From assembly GCA_037976565.1 (NCBI GenBank), contig CP137672.1:25369140-25433139 (forward strand): a DNA stretch of 64,000 bases, given 5' to 3'. Under the pieces are notes generated by a model. It saw nothing but the letters and a program-made list of their open reading frames with translations. It was not told where the DNA came from and ran no database searches. The stretch comes from Mesocentrotus franciscanus. Taxonomy: Eukaryota > Echinodermata > Echinoidea > Camarodonta > Strongylocentrotidae. Made by a program: the position numbers and the translations under genes. Below, piece by piece: positions 12,001-24,000 of the stretch. Every line of letters starts with the position of its first letter. Within the stretch, counting starts at the first letter, position 1.

Positions 12001-15000
12001 TGTGTATTTTTTGTTGTTTATAATCCAACATCTGTTGTGTGGATGCTGTCCAATATTGCTTGGATGCTTATTATTCATTTTGATACCATAACACCGCTGG
12101 AAAGCAGAAGTAAAAGCAAGATATTTTGGGCGAAGTAGTCATCTGTTAGCTGTCTTGAAAATGCAGTCCCATAATCCATATGCTGAAAATTATGTACAGT
12201 GGAAAGTTTGTGAGGAAGCTTGTCATGTGCACCAAACCTTGAATTGCTTTTTGTTCCATTGTTTGTTCCATATATGGTCTGATGTGTTTTGAATTGACAC
12301 TCCAACACTAGGCCTTTATGAATCATTTGTTTAGCTTAAGCCCTAAGCCTCTTAACCAGTAGGACTCGGACTACAAATACAATTAGCAGTGCAATACTGC
12401 AATGCTGTAGTAGAAAAATGTACTAATCACAGTTTGACTAGGATTTTACCATGGCAAATCCCAAGGTATATACATGTATATGTCACCCTCCTTAATTATA
12501 CCAGCCTTCTTAATATGCTACATGCAATACAAAAAACACAGGAAATTAGGAAAGCTCATTTATTGTTCCAGCCATGTACATGTACCACCTTCTTACCCAC
12601 ATCTGTATGGTACTGATCTGCAGTAAGATAATCACAACGGGAATCACAACCTCCCAATCTCATGCAGTGAATTGCGGGGATGAAAAGAGTACTGCTGTAT
12701 CTCAGGTGTCAGGTAAAAATGTCAGAGGTAAAAATGTCAGAGGTAAAAATGTCAGAGGTAAAAATGTCAGAGGTTAAAATGTCAGAGGAAAAAATGTCAG
12801 AGGAAAAAATGTCAGAGGAAAAAATGTCAGAGGAAAAAATGTCAGAGGTAAAAATGTCAGAGGTAAAAATGTCAAGGTAAAAATGTCAGAGGTAAAAATG
12901 TCAGAGGAAAAAATGTAAGAGGAAAAAATGTCAGAGGTAAAAATGTCTGATATACAAAAAAAATGTCAGGTACAAAAAAAAATGTAGGAGTACAAAAACT
13001 GGTGCCGTCATAATATCTCGGCACTTTTACACACAAAATGTCGAGACGTAAGCTACTGGGCTAGTCTATTATATTTTGTAAATTACTGTGTATTGTACTT
13101 TGTACATGTCCTGAGGATAATACAATGTGGAAAATAAATTTGAAACTTATATTTTGTCATCAGGTTTGCATATATTAATTTCTATCATTTTTCGATATTT
13201 TAAATTGGTTGATGTTTTAATGTTTATTTGGTTTTGAGGAAGTAGGCCTAATTACATAGAATATTGAATGAGATAAAACAGGGAATCAGTTATAAAGATC
13301 GCACAGAAATTCCACAAATTCAGTAATTAGACCCATCTTCATGTCCATCCCAGCAAAGACTGTTATTAAGAAAACATTAATAAAAATACACGGATGCTCA
13401 GTCCCCCTCATCAATACTTTATTACAAAAGTTTAACAAACAATATCAAAGCTTCGCTTGAAGAATGTCAGATAGTAGGCCTACAAGTGGTAAACGTTGAG
13501 ACATATCTACCCAGGTATTTTGTCATGTGCTTTCAACCATAACACTGTGTAACTTTATATAAAAACAAATCATGTTTGTGATTAAGAAACGGAGAAATAG
13601 AGCTTAAGTCCCTCAATTTCAACTGTTTTTTCTGCCAAATTCATGATGCATTTTGTTTAATGTGTAGACTTGTACGAATATGCACCTGCTGGAAACTGTC
13701 GTATACAGTGTATGCCAGCACACCTTTTATAAATCCTGCACCAAATATCCTTCAAACAATATTATCATGTATACAAGGCAGTATCATGATGCTATAAATG
13801 TGTACAGTAAAACTATGTTTCTGATATGTTGCTCATGAATAAATATTTGTCAATTTCAGAGTTTGATCTCTCACAGCAAATAATTATAGAACGATTGTAG
13901 CTTAAACAGAACCTCTGCAAAGCTCGCGCTTTTCTGGAATGTGATGGTGCGGTTAGCATTTGATGTAACATTGGCGTCCTAATTGGCGGCTTTCTGCTTT
14001 GTATCAGAGTATCAAAGCTGTTTATTGATGCAAAGCGCGTGCTTCTCTGGAATGTGATGGTGCGGTTAGCATTAGATGTAACATGGGCGGTTTCTGCTTT
14101 GTATCAAAGTATCAAGCCCACAAGAAAGTTAAATTGTTGGAAATATGCATTTGTAGGAAATTACATTTTATAGTAGTCATTGCCACGCTGTTAAAATGTC
14201 CATCAATCTTCAGAAGGGACGGTGAAGTGGGGGCGGAGGACTCACAGCGTGATATCTTATCCTCTTTTTTTTGGGGGGGGAGGCTCTTTTTATTTAATGA
14301 TTACACCATCAAGCCACAACTCGGGCTATAATTCATGGCCAAACTACTCGATTTTAGCTCAGTGTACCAGTATCACTTGCTTAGACAAAGGCATATGAGG
14401 GGGAGGCAGCCAGGTCACTATGCCCCAAAAGAAGGATACACCCCCTCCCGTCTCCTCGGCAATAATCAGGCAAAAAGTCACAATTTCGGGCAGAAAGGTT
14501 AATAAAAGTTAAAGAGACAAGAAAATAAAGCAGCGCTGAAATCAATGACTGCAGAGAATCCTTCGTTATATCTTTTCGATAAGCCTAATATATACAACCA
14601 TTACCAATATTCAACCTGTAACATGCTTTTTTATAAATTTTTACCTCTAACATTTTTACCTCTGACATTTTTATTTCTGACATTTTTTCCTCTGACATTT
14701 TTTCCTCTGACATTTTTACCTCTGACATTGTTACCTCTGGCATTTTTACCTCTGACATTTTTACACCGAGCCGTAAGGTAGTCAAAGACAAGAAGAGATG
14801 TAGCCTGGGATTCATGTAATGTCTGGTACCACATGTCATCCTCAATCTACGACAGAATAAATAACACAAATGCTGCATGGTCATGTGCTAAATGTGATCA
14901 AATAAATGTCTAAACTTCATTGTTGGATAGCTATATCAATGAAAGCCCAAACAGTTTTGAAGCTCTTTCAAGTATTTCTGACATGACAGGGCAACTCAAT

Positions 15001-18000
15001 AGTCCACCATTAGCCTTACGCAGTTTCCATGATTCAAGTCTTAACCTAGGGCGTCCACTGAGTGCATCATCACAACGAGCAAAGAAGCATCCCAAGAAGA
15101 AAAGCAAACCAAGACCGCTGAAGTCCTACTTGTCAATTTCCAGAGTTTATGGAATAAGAAAGAAACCTGAGTGTGACCTGATATTAGCTCACTAAAAGGT
15201 TGGTGCAGTATAGACAGGACTAGACAAGACAAAAAAAATACTGACTCTATTTTTTTATCTTTGCTCTTTCCATTGGTCTGTTTAGGTACCGAAGAGTATG
15301 AGTATACAGTCGAAGAAGCTGTGGACGCCATGGGCTTTGGATGGTTCCAGGTTAAGGTTTCTTTCATCGTCGGCTTCAACTGGGTGCGTATCTAAATATT
15401 GGATGAATGAGGAAGATGATTTAATAGCTTAACTTTAGAATACCCCAACAATAGGGTTTATGTACATGAATCTCCAAAACCTAGGGTTAGAGTTAGGGCT
15501 AGGGTTAGATTTAGGGTTGGGATTAGGGTTAGTGTTAACTAAGAAACTATTTACATTTAGCTTAATTGGCAAAGCGTTGGTTTAATCTACGAATGTCTGG
15601 TCAATGTCTGGTAGGGTATTCTAAAGTTACATGTACTCCAATTTAAACAGCATTTAACAAGTGCTGTATCATTGTAGTCAGAGTTATATTCACATATGGA
15701 GATTTAATCCAAGGCTTAAGAATAAGATTTTCCCTTCCTGAAGAAGCCAGTTGATAGATAATATCTGTGCAAGGACAGATAAAGTTTAAAATCCATCAAA
15801 AATCAGAATTCTGAAAACATGCTTATGAAAATAATGTTATTTATTATTCATTTATGCAGCGATGATGATACATTCTATGATACACTGGTGGAAGTATTAT
15901 TTTTAATAGGGAAACATAAGATATTCTAGTCCAGCCTCTGTACCGTTTCCGTGTCGCGCGCCCAATCAGCTGATAAAAGAACACACCCTCAACATTGAAA
16001 GTAGACCGTGCCATTCCTCTCATTCTGGACGTGTTGAGTTGAGTTGAGACACCGCGCTGTGTGTGGGATCGATGCGTGTGATAGAAGAATAAAAATAAAT
16101 AACGGACATAATCTGGACTAAAGATATTCATGAATCACCTCCATCACTCTTGCAGTGATTATTCAAAAATTTATATCCGAAACCCAGAGCAGATGTTGCC
16201 AGTGCTGAGGCCGGGTCACCAGACATTCAGCAGCTACCAATTTGACATAGTATTATGTAATATTATATTCCTTTTCAGGACTCCCCAATCCTCCCCCTCT
16301 CTCACATGGTGCAACCGTAAGCTTACTGTATATCTACATCACCATTCAAGGCGATACTTATAAGCAGCATCTAAATATTCTATAACTTCCCTGTTCTATC
16401 AGATGGCAGATGCATTTGAGATCATGCTAGTGAGTGTCCTCTCAGACAAGCTTCGGTGTGAATGGAAACTGTTTCCATATCAACAGGCACTTATCACGAC
16501 CTTCGTCTTCACTGGGTCATTACTTGGGGCACCTCTCTGGGGGCTGATCGGTGATAAGTTTGGAAGGAGAAAGGTAGGACTCGTATCTTTTTGTTCAGAA
16601 AGTTTGTTGTGCCTTGGTCATTGAAGTGATTAGTTGATTGGTTGATTGGTTGATTGGCTTCTAAACATATACATTAATATGTATACCATCAAAATTGAAA
16701 ATAATGTTGCAATTTGGCAAGTGTTTATTGTAATATAGACTGCCAAGACTTATTCATGCAATTTAGCTTTTCATCAAATGTGTTTATTACAGCATATTGT
16801 AATGTACAATAGCAATATATACATTATGTACAAATGTATCAACAAATTAACATTAAATATTTGATTTATAAATATGATTTCTTTGATGATCTCCTGTATG
16901 ACTCAAACATATTGGCCACCAAGCAGCAAAATCAAGATTCCTGTAATCAATACTTATCAAAGATAATTTCAATTTTCAGGAATCCTTTCAAATGTGATAA
17001 TTATCTCACACTGCATAAGAATGAAAAAAATCTTTAAAGGCAAGTATGTTGCACAAACTCAGTCTGTACACCATTGGTTATTGGGAAATACATTACCGGT
17101 ATATATAAGAAAAAGTGATAACAGGCAAATGTGTGCAAATACTGTGTATGAAGGCCATGAAGTGACTTCCGCAGACAGCTGGCCATTCTAGACAGGTTCC
17201 ATAATACATATGCAGGCCTACATGTACATATACATGTACATTTCATGATTCTTTCTAGAGGTCTAAGGGAAGCAATAAAAATGATAACTATTTAGACAGG
17301 TTGCCTTCATAGAGAGGTTCCAACTCTGACATGTCTGAATGTATGATCGATGATTGTTCTTCAATCGATGAAAGCATATACCGGTATATGCTTGTAAGTA
17401 AACAACCAGGGGACCAACAGCTTTAAGTCCTCTCTGGGGACTTGGTAATGATGATTAATGCCTTGCCAAAGGGTACAAGCACATCAACTTGGTTTCGAAC
17501 CCCGGACCTCCCGGTATTTAAACGAGACCACTGCTCTACCACTGAGCCATCACCCCTCCTCATTGTTATCATCTTTCCATCTCTTGCCCTCTTCACCGCC
17601 AGACTCTTGCTCTGTCTTCCTTCTACATCTTCTACTTTGGTCTCCTGAGCTCCTTCTCACCCAATCTGATCTGGCTGCTCGTCCTTAGAGGGCTTCTGGG
17701 TGCATCGTTAGGCGGAACGTCTCAGTCGTAAGTCATTGGAATACAGGGCATATTGTAAGATTCAACAGTTTAGTCATAAGTTAGGAAAAAAAAACAGATC
17801 CATATATAAAAGCTTCTGGGTGCATCATTAGGCGGAATGTCTCAGTCATAAGTTATGGAAACAGGGCATATTGTAAGATTCAACATTTTAGTCTTAAGTT
17901 AAGAACAGGTCTATCCATAGATGGAACATTTCTCTTGTAATTTATTTGAATAGATGGACATGTCTTTAGGTGGTACATGTGCATGTGCAAGTGGGTGGGT

Positions 18001-21000
18001 GGAATGTCTTAGTCATTATAAGTTGTTGGATTACCGTATGGTTATGTGTCTGTAATTAGAACATCTCACAAGGAGCTAAGTAGAATTTGTGGTTGTGTCT
18101 GACAAGTCAATCATAAGTCATGAAAATAGATGGATTTGTCTGTACAAAGGACAGCTTAGTCAAAAAGTACATGAAGTAGGAAAGGTAGTCTATAGTTAGA
18201 TGTTGGGCAAAAGTGGCATTGTAAAACCAGAAATTTTCATATTTGTTATTAATGGCAAGTATTAACGGAATGTTTCAATTTCAATTATTTTGCAGAATGA
18301 CACCCTTGTGAGCTTGACCACTCACAAATTTGCTAGCTTCAGGGTCTAAGTAATATTATTTGTGGATCCAGGCAGTAGCAAATTTGTGTATTGGTCATCA
18401 ACTTTTTTTTAAACTTCAAGAATCTTTTCTTCCCCTTTATACAGTGTGATTATCTGTGCTGAGTTTCTCCCATCCAAGAGTAGAGGATTGTGTCTTGTAT
18501 GTCTAGAGGTAAGAAAGAAACTAAACAAACAAACAACATCAATATCAATACCAAAATAAATGTATAAATGTATAGAATATTAAAGTGCATTTGTTGTTGT
18601 TGTTGTTGATGATGTATTCCTGACACAAATATGTGGCCTATTAAAGTGCTGCTGTAGATTTTTGTTGTTGTTGATTATTTATTAAAAATAAAAACATTTT
18701 TTGCATAACTGCTTCCATATTTGTATATATATACTCGAATACTAAACTAGTAATAACATCTTAAAATATTATAGTATAGATATATTGACTGCTATGAGAG
18801 GCATGGCTGTTTCTATAGGCTCAACAGGACGTTGCATCCTGCCATGACCCCGAGGCGAGCTTGAGTTTCCAAACTTTTTTGAGAGGTATATATTTCTCTT
18901 CATCATCCATAACTTCACATCTTTATTTTCTTTTTAATGATGGATGGTTGCAGGCGTTCTGGGTTATAGGTATTTGCCTTGAGATCACCTTAGCTATGGT
19001 CGTCATGCCAACGCTAGGTTGGCGGTACCTTCTTATCTTCTCATCGTTCCCTCTACTCATCTTTGTTACTTTGGTAAAAGTAAGTGGAAAAAATTATTTA
19101 AAAAAAATAAATAAAAAAATAAACTTTTTACAATATTTAAAGGTACTATGTCCCATTTGCAGGCCAAAAAAATGAAAAGGTTAAATTCCAACGGCATTTG
19201 AAAGACAATACTAATTTAGAACTTCCCTAAAAAAAGGGGGGCTTGAAAATGTCTTTAAGTGGGAAAATAACGACTATTAGTTGTCGAATCGACTTAGGAG
19301 CTATAGAGCCAGTAAGTAATAGTCTGATTTTTCAGACCATTGTACCGATGGTCGTACGTTTTATGCTGCGCAAAGATTCAATCAGTTTAATTTTGGCCAT
19401 TACAAGAAGTGGGTTATTGATGTAGACAAATGCTCATGTACCCTTTACAGCTCATTTTATGTATGTTATTACCAAAGATGAAAAAGCCAGTCAGTCACTC
19501 AATAGTGTCTGACAGTGAAGTCTAGCAAGTAAACGGGTTTCCTTGCATAATTTGAATATTAGGACACTGCTAACGTTTAAATTTCACAGATAGGACATAC
19601 ATGACATATTCATAATTCCTGCAAAGTTCTACAGAATTTGATGTTGGCTGCAAAAGGGATATAGTATCTTTAATATGCTTCACACTTCTGTATCTTAAAA
19701 CGTAGTCGCCGAGCTATGCATAGGACCTTTGTTGCACACCGTTGCCATCCATTGCCAACGCGATGTTTTTGTTGTTTTTGCAACGTCTTACCACTTCATA
19801 TCTGAACAAGCTTTAAAGAGAAGGTTGAGTTCTGGGAAGAGGTGAAAAATAATTTGTGAGCGTTATCATTGTTATCATGCAAGTGTGGAAGAACATCAGA
19901 TAAAACATGTTCCCTGAAAAACGTGGCTCTTCACATGCGTTCATATTCTAAATATGGCATGGAACAGCATACAAATCGGGACAGACTTTTATACCACATG
20001 TTCGTGTAGTCCCATATACATCTTTCTGTGTACAGTGCTTGTAACTTTACCAAGACTGGGTCAAATTTCTTATCATTTTGATGATTCCAGAACCTTGCAG
20101 TACACACCAATACTTATATGCTAGATGATCAACCTTTTCTGATCGATTCCACAACGTTTCTTTCACAATGCAATCGCATTACAAGAACTCAACTTTATCT
20201 GTAAACTGTAAAGAGTAAATGGAATGACAAGCACCCCACTGAATGATTCTGGTATTTGAGTTGACAATTAAATCCCATTGTTTCTGTTAATGTGATCGAA
20301 AATGTACATTATAAAGCAAGGAGTATGGGACATTTATAAGGAAACTTAACTGATAGTTCCAAACTGTATGAGACTTTGTTCTTTAGTTAATGTGATTTCC
20401 AGCAAGTTTTGGTCAGTTTGTTTGATTTGCTGGTCCAAACAATCCATCTACTGCAATTTATAATTACTTTAAGCTAGAACTTAACTTGAGGTTTATTCAT
20501 AATAGTTTAAGTCATTTCAACATTGGTAATTCAGAACTACTTACAAGGCCAATTTCTCTCAAAATGCAGTTTTATTACGAGAAGTCGACACCAGCTTTAG
20601 TGATAATAATTTGAGTCATTTCAACATCTCTTTAACCCTGTATCAGTTTCTACCAGAGAGTGCGTCCTACCAGCAAGCATCAGGAAATTGGAGTGGTGCC
20701 ATGGCAACCCTAGAAGAGATCTCTAGGACAAACAAGAAACCACTTCCACCCGGAAAGCTGAGGAGAAATGTTGAACTTGTAAATAATATTTCTTTAATTT
20801 TCATCCCACTCCACTACTGAAATGAATTAAATTTTTTTTCTCCACATTTCCATAAAAATAACAAAACAATATTCACGGTATACATAGTAATTATTCAACA
20901 CATTCATGACATAATAAACACTAGGAAAAAAAATCAACAAGAATGAAAGCAAAATACAGAATAACATTAGGCTATAAACAAATTAATGTCAATGTGGGGA

Positions 21001-24000
21001 TTATAAAAGTGATGAACTTATAAGGTAACCCTTATGTTTGTATTGAAAAATATATAATTTATAGAATATTTTTACTACTGTTAAAGATGCATATGGAGAC
21101 CACTCAAGAGGACCAGGGTCCCGTTGCATAAAACTTATCATTGATGGTAACTTTGCCATCAATGGTTACCTCCATGGAATACTTGATTGTGATTGGCTGT
21201 TGAGCCCAGTTACCATGGCAGTTACAATTGATGGCAGAGTTACCATTAATGGTAAGTTTTATGCAACGGGTCCCAAGAGAGTGGTCTTGCTAAATCATAT
21301 ATTAAAGATACTATGTCCCTTTTGCAGCCAACATCAAATTCTGTAGAACTTTGCAGGAATTATGAATATGTCATGTATGTCCTATCTGTGAAATTTAAAC
21401 GTTAGCAGTGTCCTAATATTCAAATCATGCAAGGAAACCCGTTTACTTGCTAGACTTCACTGTCAGACACTATTGAGTGACTGACTGGCTTTTCATCTTT
21501 GGTAATAACATACATAAAATGAGCTGTAAAGGGTACATGAGCATTTGTCTACATCAATAACCCACTTCTTGTAATGGCCAAAATTAAACTGATTGAATCT
21601 TTGCGCAGCATAAACGTACGACCATTCGGTACAATGGTCTGAAAAATCAGACTATTACTTCCTGGCTCTATAGCTCCTAAGTCGATTCGACAACTAATAG
21701 TCATTATTTTCCCACTTAAAGACATTTTCAAGCCCCCCTTTTTTTAGGGAACTTCTAAATTAGTATTGTCTTTCAAATGCCGTTGGAATTTAACCTAAAA
21801 GGTACTATGTCCCATTTGCAGGCCAAAAAAATGAAAAGGTTAAATTCCAACGGCATTTGAAAGACAATACTAATTTAGAACTTCCCTCAAAACGAAAGGG
21901 CTTGAAAATGGCTTTTAGTGGGAAAATAACGACCATTAGTTGTCGAATCGACTTAAGTGATTGCAATCACCTAAGTAATAGTCTGATTTTCAGACCCTTT
22001 ACCGAATGGTCGTACGTGCTGCACAAAGATTCAATCAGTTTAATTTTGGCCATTACAAGTAGTGGGTTATTGATGTGGACAAATTCTCATGTACCTGCTA
22101 CAGCTCATTTTATGTATGTTATTACCAAAGAAAAATTGTCAGTCAGTCACTCAATAGTGTCTGACGGTGAAGTCTAGAAGGTAAACGGGTTTCCTTGCAT
22201 AATTTGAATACTAGGACACTGCTAACGTTTAAATTTCACAGATGGGACATACGTGACATATTCATAATTCCTACAAAGTTCTACAGAATTTGATGTTGGC
22301 TGCAAAAGCGAGTAGTAAATCACGTTTAAATTTAAAGAAATAATATGCTTCACATTTCTGTATCTTGTTACACAGAGCTAAGTGAACATGCGTAGACCCT
22401 TTGTTGTGTGCAGTTTCCATTCATTTATACATTACTTAAAAAAAAAAAAAAACGCAGTTTATCGCTTCATATCTGAAAGAGTAATTAGGCAGGTGGCCTC
22501 TATATTCAAGTTCCTATAAGAAGGTTACAATGAGAAAGCGTGGTCTTTGCAGAAGGTGCTCTTTCTGTACGGGTGGTGTCAAGAGTTGTTTGACAGCATT
22601 TCACTCTCATATTTTAAAATTTTATGCAGTGGCTTGTTTCAAATACAAACCTTGTTCACCTACAAACTCTTCTCAAATAACCATTTTATATAGGGAATTG
22701 GAACAAAAACGCAAATGATTTTAGTCCTCGTATTCTCCAGGAATCGAAATGAAGTATATTTGATAAAGAAGCTAATTTGAGCCTTTCTTGTATTCACAGA
22801 AACCCAAAGGATCAATTCGGGAATTGTTTAGTACAAAGTTATTAGCTGTTACTTCTGTTATTCTGATCAATTTATGGTAAGTAGCAATTACATGTCAAAT
22901 CATGGCGTTAAAGGGGAAGTCCACCCTGATATTAAGTTGGTTTGAATAGAAGCAGAAATTAAAACCATTAGAACTATTAAAACCAACTTAATATAAGGGT
23001 GGACTTCCCCTGTAATTTCTCTAGTAAATCTTTAGTTTAGTAATGCTTTGGTTAAAAGCATATTCAACTGAATGAATAACTGGGACAGCATACATGTAGA
23101 TAGAATAAGAATGAAGAAGTCATCGAGTTTTAGTTGAAGACAAAACAAAACCCAACTATTTTTTCTGAAGTAGCTTGGGATGGTGTCCAAATCAACACAG
23201 TAAAGTAGTTTTAGGTCATCAATAAGAAATATAATTTTTTTACCATTTCTATAATACCGTCATGATTTTCTCAGTTGTATATAAAAAACGAGACAATAGT
23301 TAAAATATTACAAATTCATAAGTGAAAACATAATTTGTGGTTATTTTCAGGTTTTGTAATACATTCCTCTACTATGGGAATGTTCTTCTCTCTACTGAGT
23401 TATTTTCGTCTGGGGAAACATGTGTGTGTGAGTAAATTGAGTTTTTTCGTCAATGGTGTTTCCTGTCTCTGGATTTGGCTGGGTTTTTTCTTCTTCTTCA
23501 AAAAGGAGTTCTGTTCTTTTTGTTCAAAAACTCCATTCTTACTTCTTATTATGGTGATGGGGGAGTTCACAGATGGTAAAGAACAAGGGAAGTGTGGATA
23601 ATAAATGTTGCATTTCATCAGGGAGATGCTAAAAAGATATATAGTTATGTCATTTAAAGCCCCACTGTACTACTTGTAGCTTGTACTTGCTACCTCTATA
23701 TAGAAAACAATGCCTATTCTGTCCTCGTTGGTCCCCCATGATCCTCTTTTTCTTATGTTAATTGAGAGCTGAGTTAATGAGATAACCACCTGTCAGTGAC
23801 CACGCTAATCCCTCTAATCCCTCCTGGCCAAACTAGTGCAGAGGGGCTTTAATATTTTAATTCATCATCCACTCGCCCATCCATCCCTTTATTACTTTAT
23901 TCATTTATACTTCTGTTTATTTCATATTCTATTGATTTCCATTTAACCATCTATCATCCATTCATCATCACTCAATCCTATCAACATCTACCCATTGTTT

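Noticed and set aside
12574..12880. Repeated KMSEV / NVRGK peptide frames
   Set aside because: Translation of the 15-bp repeat of the foldback arm.
12706..12945. CRISPR-like array
   Set aside because: Units are contiguous 15-mers without spacers, the DNA is eukaryotic, and a mirrored array marks a foldback element.
15041..15379. 112-codon minus-strand frame
   Set aside because: Antisense shadow of exon 2 and the possible cassette exon.
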